64,000 bases of DNA from Massilia terrae (GCF_024753145.1 NZ_JANUGU010000008.1:186001-250000), one strand, 5' to 3'. Positions 8,197 through 16,989 are shown, counted from the stretch's first letter. Translations and numbers: made by a program. The notes: generated by a model from the letters alone, not told the origin.

Positions 8197-9756
8197 ATGA
8201 AACTCTCCCGAAAATTACCGATCGCCTTCACGGCGGTCGCCCTGGTGGTCGCCTGCGCCGGTGGCTTCGGCCTGTTGCGGCTGAACGAGGCGCTGGCCGA
8301 ATACCGCCGCGTCACCGAAGTCGACTACGCCAACGAGCAGGCGATCAGCTCGATGCTGGTCGAGTTCAAGACCCAGGTGCAGGAGTGGAAGGACACGCTC
8401 CTGCGCGGCCAGGATCCCCAGCAGCTGGACAAGTACTGGACCGCCTTCCAGGCCCACGAACGCAAGGTCGGCGACGCCGCGCGCGCCCTGCACGGCACCC
8501 TGCCGGACGGCGAGGCGCGCCAGCTGGTCGACCAGTTCGCCGAGGCGCACGCAACGATGGGCGTGGCCTACCGCAAGGGCTTCGCGCTGTTCAGGGACGC
8601 CGGCTTCGAAGCCGCCGCCGGCGACGCCGCCGTCAAGGGCCAGGACCGCAAGCCGGCCGCGCTGCTGGACCAGGCGCGCGAACGCATCACGGCCGACCTC
8701 AAGGCGCGCGCCATCGCCACCCAGCAGATGAGCGCGCGGGCCGACACCCTGAGCCTGGCGATGATGCTGCTGGCCTTCCTGGCCGCGGTCGGCGGCGGCG
8801 TGCTGCTGTCGCGCTCGATCACGCGGCCGCTGGACGCCGCGGTGGCGGTGGCCGAACGGGTCGCCGCGGGCGAGCTGGACGTGAACATCGGCGCCGCCGC
8901 CAACGATGAAACCGGCCAGCTGCTGGCCGCGCTGCGCACCATGTCCGGCAAGCTGTCGCAGATGGTCAGCCGCATCCGCCACAGCAGCGACCAGTTCACC
9001 GAGGGCGCGGGCCAGATCGCATCCGGCACGGTCGACTTGTCGGCGCGCACCGAGCAGCAGGCCGCCGCGCTGGAAGAAACCGCTTCGTCGATGGAACAGC
9101 TGACCGCCACCGTGCGCCAGAACCTGGCCGGCGCCACCGAAGCGGACCAGCTGGCGCGCGCCGCATCCAGCGTGGCCGCGCGCGGCGGCGACGCGGTGTC
9201 GCAGGTGGTCGGCACCATGCAGCACATCAGCGCCGACGCGAAGAAAATCTCCGACATCATCGCCGTGATCGACGGCATCGCGTTCCAGACCAATATCCTG
9301 GCGTTGAACGCGGCGGTGGAAGCGGCCCGCGCCGGCGAGCATGGGCGCGGCTTCGCGGTCGTCGCCAGCGAGGTGCGCGCGCTGGCCCAGCGCAGCGCCG
9401 CCGCGGCCAAGGAAATCAAGACCGTGATCACGCACTCGGTCGAGCGCGTCGACGCCGGCAGCCGCCAGGTCGCCAGCGCCGGCGCCACCATGCAGGAAGT
9501 GGTGGCCAGCATCCAGGGCGTGACCACCATCATGGCCGGCATGCTGGCCGCGACCCATTCGCAGAGCGACGGCATCGAACAGATCAACCGTGCGCTGGCC
9601 GAACTGGACGAAGTCACCCAGCACACCGCCGCGTTGATGGAGGAAGCGGCGGCCGCCGCCAATTCCATGCGCGAACAGGCAGGGGAGCTGAGCGATTCGG
9701 TGGCCGTGTTCCAGCTCGGCCGCAGCGGCGCGCGCGCCGTACCGCTGTTGCATTGA
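8197..9756 (+). CDS. Methyl-accepting chemotaxis protein
   Basis: Transmembrane chemoreceptor signalling to CheA/CheW, 519 aa. Order: TM1 at about residues 8-27; a periplasmic helical domain of about 150 residues consistent with a four-helix bundle; TM2 at about 180-200; HAMP (RSITRPLDAAV); and the signalling hairpin with the signature FQTNILALNAAVEAARAGEH. The ATG at 8197 (MKLSRKLPIAF) gives a basic start directly before TM1; upstream in-frame ATGs would add an unrelated leader. There is no C-terminal CheR-binding pentapeptide. The ligand is unknown. A REC-REC-kinase gene follows after 68 bases and may be co-transcribed. No che genes are in the window. Confidence 0.92.
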   Translation: MKLSRKLPIAFTAVALVVACAGGFGLLRLNEALAEYRRVTEVDYANEQAISSMLVEFKTQVQEWKDTLLRGQDPQQLDKYWTAFQAHERKVGDAARALHGTLPDGEARQLVDQFAEAHATMGVAYRKGFALFRDAGFEAAAGDAAVKGQDRKPAALLDQARERITADLKARAIATQQMSARADTLSLAMMLLAFLAAVGGGVLLSRSITRPLDAAVAVAERVAAGELDVNIGAAANDETGQLLAALRTMSGKLSQMVSRIRHSSDQFTEGAGQIASGTVDLSARTEQQAAALEETASSMEQLTATVRQNLAGATEADQLARAASSVAARGGDAVSQVVGTMQHISADAKKISDIIAVIDGIAFQTNILALNAAVEAARAGEHGRGFAVVASEVRALAQRSAAAAKEIKTVITHSVERVDAGSRQVASAGATMQEVVASIQGVTTIMAGMLAATHSQSDGIEQINRALAELDEVTQHTAALMEEAAAAANSMREQAGELSDSVAVFQLGRSGARAVPLLH

Positions 9757-9824
9757 TTGCGGCGGCTGGCGCCCGGCGGCGGCTGTTGTTACACTCGGGG
9801 AAGTTTCCTAAACAATAAGCCCCC

Positions 9825-11384
9825 ATGGACAAGACCGCCGCCGTCCTCATCGTCGACGACTATCTGCTGATCCGCACCGCGGTGCGCCAGGTGCTGGCCG
9901 AACTCGGCTTCACCAACGTGTTCCAGGCCGACAACGGCAAGGCGGCCCAGGACCTGATGCAGCGCCAGCGCATCGACGTCGTGATTGGCGACTGGGGCAT
10001 GCCGGTGATGAGCGGCATCGACTTGCTCAAATGGATGCGGCGCGACCTGCACTACGCCGCCATCCCCTTCATGATGCTGACCGCCGAAGCCAACCCCGCC
10101 TCGGTGCGCACCGCGCTGGAAGCGGGCGTGAACGCCTACATGATCAAGCCGTTCACCGTGCACAGCTTCGCCAGCAAGTTCATGGCGATGGTCGGCCCGA
10201 TGCTGGAAGGCCCGGACGGGGCGGCGGCGCCGGTGCCGGAAGCCGCGCCGGCCACGCCGCAGGTGGCGGCCGGCGACGTCATCGGCCTGGCGCCGCCGAT
10301 CGCCGAACGGCTGCGCAAGTGCACCGTGCTGATCGTCGACGACATCGCCACCAATATCGAAGTGCTGGCCGGGACCCTGAAGGACGACTACGCGATCAAG
10401 GTCGCGATCAACGGCAAGAATGCGCTCGAGATCGCCAACGCCTTCCATGTCGACCTGATCTTGCTCGACATCATGATGCCGGTGATGGACGGCTTCGAGG
10501 TCTGCCGCCAGCTCAAGGCCAAGCCGAAGACTGCGCACATCCCGATCATCTTCCTGTCCGCGCGCGACGGCGTCGAGGACGTGGTGGCCGGCCTGAAGCT
10601 GGGCGCGGTCGATTACGTGTCCAAGCCGGCCGACCCGACCATCCTGAAGGCGCGGCTGTCGGCGCACCTGACGCTGGCGGCGGCGATGGCCGACCTGAAG
10701 CAGCAGAATGCGCAGCTGGTCGAGACCGCACACCTGCGCGAAGACGTCGAGCGCATGATCCGCCACGACCTGAAAAGCCCGATCGCGGTGGCGATGCACG
10801 GCGCCCAGTCGCTGCTGGCAAGCGAATTGACGCGCGGCCAGCGCGACAGCGCGCGCATGATCGAGCAAGCCTCCGCCAACGCACTGGAAATGATCAACCG
10901 CACGCTCGACCTGTACAAGATGGAAAAGGGGGAGTACCGGCCGCAGCTGGAACAGTTCGACCTGTCCGCGCTGCTGCGCAAGGTGGCCGAGCAGGCCGCG
11001 CTGGCCTTCGGTGCGCGCGGCGTGCGCGTGCTGGTGAACGCGCCGTCGGCCCCGGTGCGCTGCCTGGGCGAGCCGCTGCTGTGCTATTCGATGTTCAACA
11101 ACGCCCTGAAGAATGCGGCCGAGGCCTCCCCCGACGACGCGGCCATCACGGTCGACCTGGCGCCCGGCTACGGCGCGGCGCATGTGGTCGTCGAGAACCG
11201 CGGCGAGGTGGCGCCGGCGATGCGCGAGCGCTTCTTCGACAAGTACGCGCCCTCCGACAAGGTGGGCGGCCACGGCCTGGGCACCTACTCGATCCGCCTG
11301 ATGGCCGCGGTGCAGGGCGGCGACGTGGCGATGAGCACGGGCAATGGCGTGACGCGCCTGACCTTTACCCTGCCCTCGGTCTGA
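9825..11384 (+). CDS. Cytosolic REC-REC-histidine kinase
   Basis: A 519-aa signalling protein with no membrane segment. REC1 (residues 5-125) has acidic pair D11-D12, phosphoacceptor D56 in GDWGMPVMSG and K108. A Pro/Ala linker leads to REC2 (about 165-285), with D215 in LLDIMMPVMDG and K268. The kinase core has H314 in MIRHDLKSPIAVA and an ATPase domain with an N box (NNALKNAAEA) and G2 (GGHGLGTYS). The G1 box, normally DxGxG, reads ENRGEV, so ATP binding may be altered. Two receivers ahead of the kinase suggest phosphorylation-controlled kinase output. It sits just downstream of a chemoreceptor. Input and target are unknown. Confidence 0.88.
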   Translation: MDKTAAVLIVDDYLLIRTAVRQVLAELGFTNVFQADNGKAAQDLMQRQRIDVVIGDWGMPVMSGIDLLKWMRRDLHYAAIPFMMLTAEANPASVRTALEAGVNAYMIKPFTVHSFASKFMAMVGPMLEGPDGAAAPVPEAAPATPQVAAGDVIGLAPPIAERLRKCTVLIVDDIATNIEVLAGTLKDDYAIKVAINGKNALEIANAFHVDLILLDIMMPVMDGFEVCRQLKAKPKTAHIPIIFLSARDGVEDVVAGLKLGAVDYVSKPADPTILKARLSAHLTLAAAMADLKQQNAQLVETAHLREDVERMIRHDLKSPIAVAMHGAQSLLASELTRGQRDSARMIEQASANALEMINRTLDLYKMEKGEYRPQLEQFDLSALLRKVAEQAALAFGARGVRVLVNAPSAPVRCLGEPLLCYSMFNNALKNAAEASPDDAAITVDLAPGYGAAHVVVENRGEVAPAMRERFFDKYAPSDKVGGHGLGTYSIRLMAAVQGGDVAMSTGNGVTRLTFTLPSV

Positions 11385-11788
11385 TCGCCCCGGATCGCCA
11401 CGTTCACATCACTGCAAGCGCCGCTACCTGGAGGTTCAGGTAACGGCCTTGTTGGCACTCAAGCCCTGCCCGCACCGGGCAAACCTCCAAATCACATCAG
11501 TGACGCCGCCCGCCCAAAGACGCAGCGTGAGGCTCCAAGAGGTGATCTCACTCAAGGTCGTCTATCGAACCTTCTGCCGCAGCGCATCCCGTACTGCGGC
11601 CCACCTGCCATCCTATGTCGCCAACATTGAAAGGGCACCAAAGCATGGCGATCTACACCTGCTCGACACCCTGAAACCTGCGAAAGGAGGTGCCCACACC
11701 TCAGCATGACGAGCAGCGATCGTGCAAGTCCGCTTTGATGGCAGCCGTGGTAGCTGCCATCTTTTTGTGCAGTCTTGAAGGAGACATC
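11385..11788 (+). other. 404-bp gene-free stretch, possible structured leader or small RNA
   Basis: No convincing coding region lies here; an 86-codon open frame at 11449-11709 lacks a ribosome binding site and resembles no family. Inverted repeats are dense. TCACTG at 11409-11414 pairs with CAGTGA at 11498-11503. TGGAGGTT at 11429-11436 pairs with AACCTCCA at 11482-11489. TGCCCG and CGGGCA (11467-11481) form a hairpin with a 3-base loop, and ACCTG/CAGGT (11426-11441) offers an alternative stem whose loop is part of the TGGAGGTT arm. A 7-bp stem lies at 11576-11600. The stretch ends in an intrinsic terminator. It may be a small RNA or a regulatory leader of the lipoprotein gene; no known riboswitch class was recognised. 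Confidence 0.4.
11737..11766 (+). terminator. Intrinsic terminator just upstream of the lipoprotein gene
   Basis: GATGGCAGC and GCTGCCATC form a perfect 9-bp stem with a 7-base loop, followed by five T. The last T lies 22 bases before the lipoprotein ATG and about a dozen bases before its AAGGAG. It could end a transcript from the kinase gene or serve as an attenuator for the lipoprotein. Confidence 0.75.
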
Positions 11789-13015
11789 ATGAAGCACAGA
11801 CTTCCGATCCTGATCCTGGCAGGCGCGACCGTCGCCGCGGTCCTGTCCGCGTGCGGTGGCAGCGGCGCACCTCCGGCAACGGGCATGCCGCAGTTTGCCG
11901 CACAGCTGACGGCAGTCCCTGTCCGCGCTGTGCGGTTGTACAACAGCGGCGACCCGTCCGCGCCGGCCACGCCGCCGCTGCAGCTGACGATCGCCGACGG
12001 ACAAGCCAAAGTCTGCCAGCGCAAGACCAACGATACGCTGGTTTGCGCCCAAGTCGGGGCTGCACTGCCCCCCGCAACTGCGGTCAACTACTGGCGCCTG
12101 CCGGACGGCACCGATGTCCTCACCTACACCCGGGCGCCTGGCGTGGCTGGCATCCCTGACCCGGACGCAAAAGCCGCCGTGGCGTTCCAGGCCGCTTTCA
12201 ACGGCGCCGCCCGGGCCGTGCAGGCCTACAGCGCCAGCCTGCCGCGCACGCTTGGTCGCCTGATTGCCGTCGGCGAGGCCGGCTGCGAGACGGCGCAGGA
12301 CGACGACAGTGGCAACTGCACCGGCAACGGCGAAGACCCGGGCGGGGGCGACAACGCCGGCGGTATTCCGGTGGTTACCGTCACCCCGCCGCCGCCCGAC
12401 CCGGGACTGCCCACAGGTGGCAGCAGTGGCGGCGGTACCAGCGATCCACCGACCGGCACCCCGGACGGCAGTGGCAATGATACTGGCGATGGCAGGGCCA
12501 GCCCGCAGGCGCCGGTGGTTGTGGTGCACGGCACCCCAGACCCGGTGGCGTCGATCCCGATCGTCATCATTCCCGGTACCCCGTTCGCGGACCTGCTGCC
12601 GCCCACCAACCCAGTGGAGCAGCTGGCCGCAGGCGCACCCAACAGCTGCGTGAACGGCGGCATCATCGTCGTCTGCATCCGGGGCACCCGGCCACCGTCG
12701 GTAGTCGGGGAACCGCAACTGCCCTCCGGTCCAACGCCGTGGTTCCCGCAAAGCTGGTGCGACTGGGCGCACATATTCTGCAGCGCCGGCCAGGTGCCGC
12801 GCGCCCCCAACCCGACCCCGGCGCCGGGCAACCAGAGCTGGCCGAACCAGGAAAAGTTCAACCAGTGCATGGACAAGGCCAGGGCCAGGGCCAAGGAGTG
12901 TATCGCGATGAAGGACCTGTATCCTGTCGACGCGACGGAGCAATGCATACATGAAGCGGCCCAGATGGTGTACGAGTGTAACCTGCTATACGGTAACCCC
13001 ACGACGTCGCCCTGA
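11789..13015 (+). CDS. Lipoprotein with Gly/Pro-rich middle and twin CX10C C-terminus
   Basis: Unrecognised 408-aa secreted lipoprotein. The N-terminus is a lipoprotein signal peptide ending in the lipobox VLSAC (Cys22), and AAGGAG precedes the ATG. Residues about 25-165 are a compact globular segment (YWRLPDGTDVLTYTRAPG). The middle, about 165-250, is a low-complexity Gly/Pro/Asp/Thr linker. The C-terminal 60 residues hold two helical segments each with a CX10C pair, CMDKARARAKEC and CIHEAAQMVYEC, which suggests a disulfide-locked helical hairpin. More Cys residues occur before it (WCDWAHIFC). A second unknown gene follows after 68 bases. Function unknown. Confidence 0.75.
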   Translation: MKHRLPILILAGATVAAVLSACGGSGAPPATGMPQFAAQLTAVPVRAVRLYNSGDPSAPATPPLQLTIADGQAKVCQRKTNDTLVCAQVGAALPPATAVNYWRLPDGTDVLTYTRAPGVAGIPDPDAKAAVAFQAAFNGAARAVQAYSASLPRTLGRLIAVGEAGCETAQDDDSGNCTGNGEDPGGGDNAGGIPVVTVTPPPPDPGLPTGGSSGGGTSDPPTGTPDGSGNDTGDGRASPQAPVVVVHGTPDPVASIPIVIIPGTPFADLLPPTNPVEQLAAGAPNSCVNGGIIVVCIRGTRPPSVVGEPQLPSGPTPWFPQSWCDWAHIFCSAGQVPRAPNPTPAPGNQSWPNQEKFNQCMDKARARAKECIAMKDLYPVDATEQCIHEAAQMVYECNLLYGNPTTSP

Positions 13016-13083
13016 ACCAGCGTCCGAACGATTCCGCCCTCCACGCCAGCGCTCCGGCACGGGGGCCCAACAAGGAGTTTTTC

Positions 13084-13611
13084 ATGCCCGTGACTACCTA
13101 TCTCGCCCTGGGCGTCTCCGCCGACGGTGCCCTGCTGGTACAGCGCTCATTCCTCGACGGCGGAGCGGTCGGCACACGCCCGATCTACACCTGCGCGCTG
13201 GCTGCCCTCGATGCGCAGGGCGGCGCCTTCGCGACCGAATGGCTCGGTGCGATCACGCTGAACCTGCTGCCGATAAATTTCTCGCACTGTGACTACATCC
13301 GGCCGCCAGCCGCGCAGCTGAAGGAGATCGCGCGCGACCGCCTGATCCCCGTCAGCATCGAGCCCTGCCCGACCCGGCCGGCCCACCTGCGCGTACACGC
13401 GCCGGCGGCACCGGACCGGCTGGTGATCGAGCGCGACCAGCCGTGGCCAGTGCTGCGCCAGGCGCCGGCCAGCCTATTGCTGGCAGCACTGGCGCTATCC
13501 GGCCCGCACCAGGCCGCGCAAAGGGTCGGGCGTGCGCTGCTGAACGAACTGGCCATACTGCACCCGGACGCCATCGCATGCTGGCCGCAGCTAGCGCCCC
13601 GATCTGCTTAG
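13084..13611 (+). CDS. Hypothetical protein
   Basis: A 175-aa protein that I do not recognise. The start is well marked by AAGGAG eight bases before the ATG. It has no signal peptide and no membrane segment; composition is rich in Ala, Leu, Pro and Arg. A middle part (residues about 60-110) holds NFSHCDYIRPPAAQLKEIAR and a Cys in IEPCPTRPAH. Its position right after the lipoprotein gene on the same strand suggests a shared transcript. Beyond position 13611 there are 74 bases with no evident feature before the converging glutamate ligase gene. Confidence 0.6.
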   Translation: MPVTTYLALGVSADGALLVQRSFLDGGAVGTRPIYTCALAALDAQGGAFATEWLGAITLNLLPINFSHCDYIRPPAAQLKEIARDRLIPVSIEPCPTRPAHLRVHAPAAPDRLVIERDQPWPVLRQAPASLLLAALALSGPHQAAQRVGRALLNELAILHPDAIACWPQLAPRSA

Positions 13612-13685
13612 GGGAGGTGTACGTTCGCAATCGAGCAGCTGGCGAATGCCCATTTCCGATAGATCTTTGGGAGCGTCCCTGATCA

Positions 13686-15023
13686 CTAGACCAGCAGCAT
13701 CAGGTGCTCGCGCTCCCACGAGCTGATCACCCGCGAAAAGGTGGCGAACTCCAGTTCCTTGACCTCACAGAAGGCCTGCACGAACAGCGCGCCCAGCATG
13801 TCCGCCAGCGGCGGGCACTTGCGCATGCGCAGGATGGCGTCCTCCAGGTTGCGTGGCAGGTTGTCGTGCACCTGCTCGGCCGAATCATAGGTCGGCGCGG
13901 TCGGCCGCAGCCCTTCCACCATGCCGAGATAGCCGCAACTGAGCGTGGCCGCCATCGCCAGGTAGGGGTTCACGTCCACGCCCGGCACGCGGTTCTCGAC
14001 GCGCCTGTTCTCGGGCGTGGAATTGGGGATGCGGATGCCGCAGGTGCGGTTGTCGTAGCCCCAGTGGACATTGGTCGGCGCCGACTGGAAGCGCGACAGC
14101 CGCCGGTAGGAATTCACGTGCGGCGCGAACATCAGCAGCGCCGACGGCACGTATTTCTCCAGCCCGGCGATGAAGCTGGCGAACAGCGCGCTTTCGCCGC
14201 CGTCCGGATCGGAAAAGATGTTGGCGCCGGTCCGCGCGTCCACCACGCTCTGGTGCACGTGCATCGCGCTGCCCGGCTCGGTCTCCATCGGCTTGGCCAT
14301 GAAGGTGGCGAAAATGCCATGCCGCAGCGCCGTCTCGCGCACCGCGCGCTTGAACAGGAAGGCACGGTCGGCCAGCTCGAGCGCGTCGCCATGGGCGAAA
14401 TTGATTTCCATCTGGCCTGCGCCCGCTTCGTGGATCAATGTCTCCACGCCCAGCTCGTGTTCCTTGCAGAAGGCCGACAGCTCCAGGAAGAAGGGATCGA
14501 AGTCGTTGACCGCGTCGATCGAGTAGGATTGCCGCCCCAGCTCGGTCATGCCGCTGCGGCCCATCGGCGGCATCAGGGGCTCGTGCGGGTTGGCGTTGCG
14601 CGCGACCAGGTAGAACTCCATCTCGGGCGCCACCACCGGCCGCCAGCCGCGCTCCGCGTAGCGCGCCAGCACCCGGCGCAGGACATTGCGCGGCGCCAGT
14701 TCGACCGGGCTGCCGTCGAAGTTCTGGCAGTCGTGGATCACCAGCGCCACCGACTCCGACGCCCACGGCACCACCCGCATGGTGGCCGGGTCCGGCACGC
14801 AGACCATGTCGGGATCGGTGTCGCCGACGTAGGGCGTGTTGTTGGGCTGCTCGCCGTTGACCGTGTTCAGCAGCACGCTCTTGGGCAGGCGCATGGTGTC
14901 GGCGCCCAGGAACAGGTCTTTCGGCAGGATCTTGCCGCGCGCGATGCCGGTCATGTCGACGATGACGCACTCGACTTCGTGGATCCCGTGTACCCGCAGG
15001 AAATCCTGCATGCTGCCGCTCAT
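13686..15023 (-). CDS. PuuA-like gamma-glutamyl-polyamine synthetase (glutamine synthetase family)
   Basis: ATP-dependent ligase of the GlnA family, 445 aa, in the group that joins glutamate to putrescine or other amines. The N-terminal beta-grasp half has VIVDMTGIARGKILPKDLF. Metal-binding motifs are VAPEMEFYLVA, GAGQMEINFAHGD and MHVHQSVVD; NPYLAMAATLSCGYLGM and the arginine of RRVENRVPG lie in the active site. There is no adenylylation-type C-terminal loop as in GlnA. The ATG at 15023 has GGGGAG upstream; an earlier in-frame ATG at 15050 has none. It is a paralogue of the ligase at 22399. Amine specificity cannot be assigned. It diverges from the LytS-like kinase. Confidence 0.85.
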   Translation of the reverse strand: MSGSMQDFLRVHGIHEVECVIVDMTGIARGKILPKDLFLGADTMRLPKSVLLNTVNGEQPNNTPYVGDTDPDMVCVPDPATMRVVPWASESVALVIHDCQNFDGSPVELAPRNVLRRVLARYAERGWRPVVAPEMEFYLVARNANPHEPLMPPMGRSGMTELGRQSYSIDAVNDFDPFFLELSAFCKEHELGVETLIHEAGAGQMEINFAHGDALELADRAFLFKRAVRETALRHGIFATFMAKPMETEPGSAMHVHQSVVDARTGANIFSDPDGGESALFASFIAGLEKYVPSALLMFAPHVNSYRRLSRFQSAPTNVHWGYDNRTCGIRIPNSTPENRRVENRVPGVDVNPYLAMAATLSCGYLGMVEGLRPTAPTYDSAEQVHDNLPRNLEDAILRMRKCPPLADMLGALFVQAFCEVKELEFATFSRVISSWEREHLMLLV

Positions 15024-15178
15024 CGTTCTCCCCAGGGGATGCCGATGCACCCGAGGATAGCACCGGCGCCGCCGTGGCCGCGCGCCGCTGGATCCCGGCT
15101 TCCCGCGATTCGATCACCGTTTCCCGCAGTTCGTTCCAATTCTGGCCGCCTGGCTGCAATCTCGGCGATACTGGCGGC

Positions 15179-16255
15179 ATGAATAATCCCGCCCCGTCCC
15201 GCTTCGCGCTCGACCCCATGTGGCGCATCTACGCCGCCGCCTGGCTGGGCTACGCGCTGTTCATCGGCTTCGTGGCCCAGCTCGAAGGGCTGGCCCGCGG
15301 CCAGCTCAACTGGATGGTGTCGGCCAAAGTGGCCTGGGGTGTGTTGCCGGAAGCGCTACTGCTGGCCCTGGTGTGGCCGCTGACCGGCTGGCTGCAGCGC
15401 CGGCAAGGTCCGCGCGCCGTCGTGTTCGCCGTGCACGCCATCGCCGGGCTGGCCTCGGCCACGGTGTCGACCGGACTGATGTGGCTGAGCTCGGAGGCGA
15501 CGACGACCTCGCTGGTGCGCTGGGTCTGGCCCTTCCTGTACAGCCTGATGATCTATATCGTGGTGGCGGTCGCCTTCTACCTGGTGCGCATGAGCCGCGC
15601 CGCCCAGCGCCACGCGCTCGCCTTCGAACAGGCCCAGGGCCTGCTGGTGGCGGCCGAACTGGACGCCCTGCGCAGCAAGCTCAATCCCCACTTCCTGTTC
15701 AACACCCTGCACTCGATCATCGCCCTGACCCGCAAGGATCCGCGCGCGGCCGAGGCGGCGCTGTTCCGCTTCTCCGACATGCTGCGCTATGTGCTGGACA
15801 CCGAAAAGAACGGCAGCGACCGCGTGACCGTCGACGACGAGCTCGACTTCGTGCGCGACTACCTCGACCTCGAAGCGCTGCGCCTGGGCGACCGGCTGCG
15901 CGTGGACTGGGACGTCGAGCCCGAGGCCGGCAGCCGCACGCTGCCGCCGCTAACCTTGCAGCCGCTGGTGGAAAACAGCATCAAGCACGCCTTCAACCCG
16001 CGCAGCCAGCCGGGCCAGCTGGCGATCCGGGTCGCGCTCGACGCCGGCCAGCTGTCGCTGTCGGTCTCCGACGACGGGCCCGGCGCCGATCCGGCCGCGG
16101 TGGCCGCCTCGCGCGGGCTGGGCATCCGCACCGTGGAGCGGCGCCTGCGGCTCGGCTACGGGCCGCGCGCGGCATTCAAGGTCGACACCGCGCCCGGCGC
16201 CGGCTTCCGGGTCGCGCTGTCGGTGCCGGTCGAGCAAACCGGGGTGGCCGCATGA
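15179..16255 (+). CDS. LytS/AlgZ-type sensor histidine kinase
   Basis: Membrane sensor kinase of the His_kinase (PF06580) type, 358 aa. Four hydrophobic segments lie between residues about 15 and 137 with short loops. A helical linker leads to the phosphorylation motif LNPHFLFNTLHSI with H171. The ATPase core has N box LVENSIKHAF and G box SDDGPGADP. No strong ribosome binding site marks the ATG at 15179, which is chosen because it leaves a short N-terminus before the first helix. The stop overlaps the ATG of the LytTR regulator, so the two form a coupled pair. Confidence 0.87.
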   Translation: MNNPAPSRFALDPMWRIYAAAWLGYALFIGFVAQLEGLARGQLNWMVSAKVAWGVLPEALLLALVWPLTGWLQRRQGPRAVVFAVHAIAGLASATVSTGLMWLSSEATTTSLVRWVWPFLYSLMIYIVVAVAFYLVRMSRAAQRHALAFEQAQGLLVAAELDALRSKLNPHFLFNTLHSIIALTRKDPRAAEAALFRFSDMLRYVLDTEKNGSDRVTVDDELDFVRDYLDLEALRLGDRLRVDWDVEPEAGSRTLPPLTLQPLVENSIKHAFNPRSQPGQLAIRVALDAGQLSLSVSDDGPGADPAAVAASRGLGIRTVERRLRLGYGPRAAFKVDTAPGAGFRVALSVPVEQTGVAA

Positions 16256-16989
16256 CGACCGTCTTCATCGCCGAAGACGAACCGCTGGCGCGCGAGACCC
16301 TGCGCGACGCCATCCTGGCCCGCGCCGAGCTGCAGCTGGTGGGCGAGGCGCCCGACGGCGCACTGGCGCTCGAACGCATCAACGCGCTGAAACCCGACGT
16401 GGTGTTCATGGACATCCAGATGCCGGAGCTGACCGGGCTGGAAGTGCTGCAGCGCCTGGCGCACCTGCCGGCGATCATCTTCACCACCGCCTTCGACCAG
16501 TACGCGGTCACCGCCTTCGAGCTGAACGCGGTCGACTACCTGCTCAAGCCCTTCACGCGCGAGCGCTTCGACGCCGCCGTCGACCGCGTGCTGGCCGAAC
16601 GGGGCGCCCCGGCCGAGATCCTGGCGCAGTCGCTGGAGCAGGCGCGCGGCAAGGCCGCCGGGCCGCTCGAACGCATCCTGGTGCGCGACCGCGGCCGCAT
16701 CTTCCCGCTGGTGCTGGACGAGATCGCGTACCTGAAGGCCGATTCCAAGTACACCGCGATCGTGGCGCGCGGGCGCACCTTCCTGGTCCGGATCGGCATT
16801 TCGGAACTGGAGGCGCGGCTGGACCCGAAGCGCTTCGTGCGCATCCACCGCTCGGCGCTGGTCAACCTCGATTTCGTCGAATCGATGAAGGCCGACGAGC
16901 AGTCGCTGCTGGAGCTGGAAATGCGCGACGGCACCCGCCTGACGGCCAGCCGCGAAGCCTCGCGCATGCTGCGCGAACTGGCGATCTAG
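16252..16989 (+). CDS. LytTR-family response regulator
   Basis: DNA-binding response regulator, 245 aa. The receiver (residues 1-120) has D9, phosphoacceptor D54 in FMDIQMPELTG and K99. The LytTR domain (about 135-245) shows ILVRDRGRIFPL, YLKADSKYTAIV and the family's RFVRIHRSALVNLDFV. It is the partner of the preceding kinase (ATGA overlap). Its TAG lies in CTAG at 16986-16989, which also contains the stop of the converging aldehyde dehydrogenase. Flanked by polyamine-catabolic genes, it may respond to an amine or its products, but nothing in the sequence proves this. Confidence 0.9.
   Translation: MTTVFIAEDEPLARETLRDAILARAELQLVGEAPDGALALERINALKPDVVFMDIQMPELTGLEVLQRLAHLPAIIFTTAFDQYAVTAFELNAVDYLLKPFTRERFDAAVDRVLAERGAPAEILAQSLEQARGKAAGPLERILVRDRGRIFPLVLDEIAYLKADSKYTAIVARGRTFLVRIGISELEARLDPKRFVRIHRSALVNLDFVESMKADEQSLLELEMRDGTRLTASREASRMLRELAI

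Noticed and set aside
8215..9753. A long minus-strand frame rich in His and Gly
   Set aside because: Antisense to a chemoreceptor with full HAMP and signalling motifs; similar shadows lie opposite the receptors at 26500 and 28285.
11454..11470. A sigma-54-like TGGCAC...TGC sequence
   Set aside because: The spacing between the GG and GC dinucleotides is 12 bases instead of 10.
11449..11709. An 86-codon frame in the gap before the lipoprotein gene
   Set aside because: No ribosome binding site, unusual composition and overlap with several perfect inverted repeats; more likely part of a non-coding transcript.
11706..11738. A ten-codon leader-peptide-like frame ending at the terminator stem
   Set aside because: The nearest Shine-Dalgarno-like sequence is too far from its ATG, and there is no run of codons for one amino acid as in classical attenuation.
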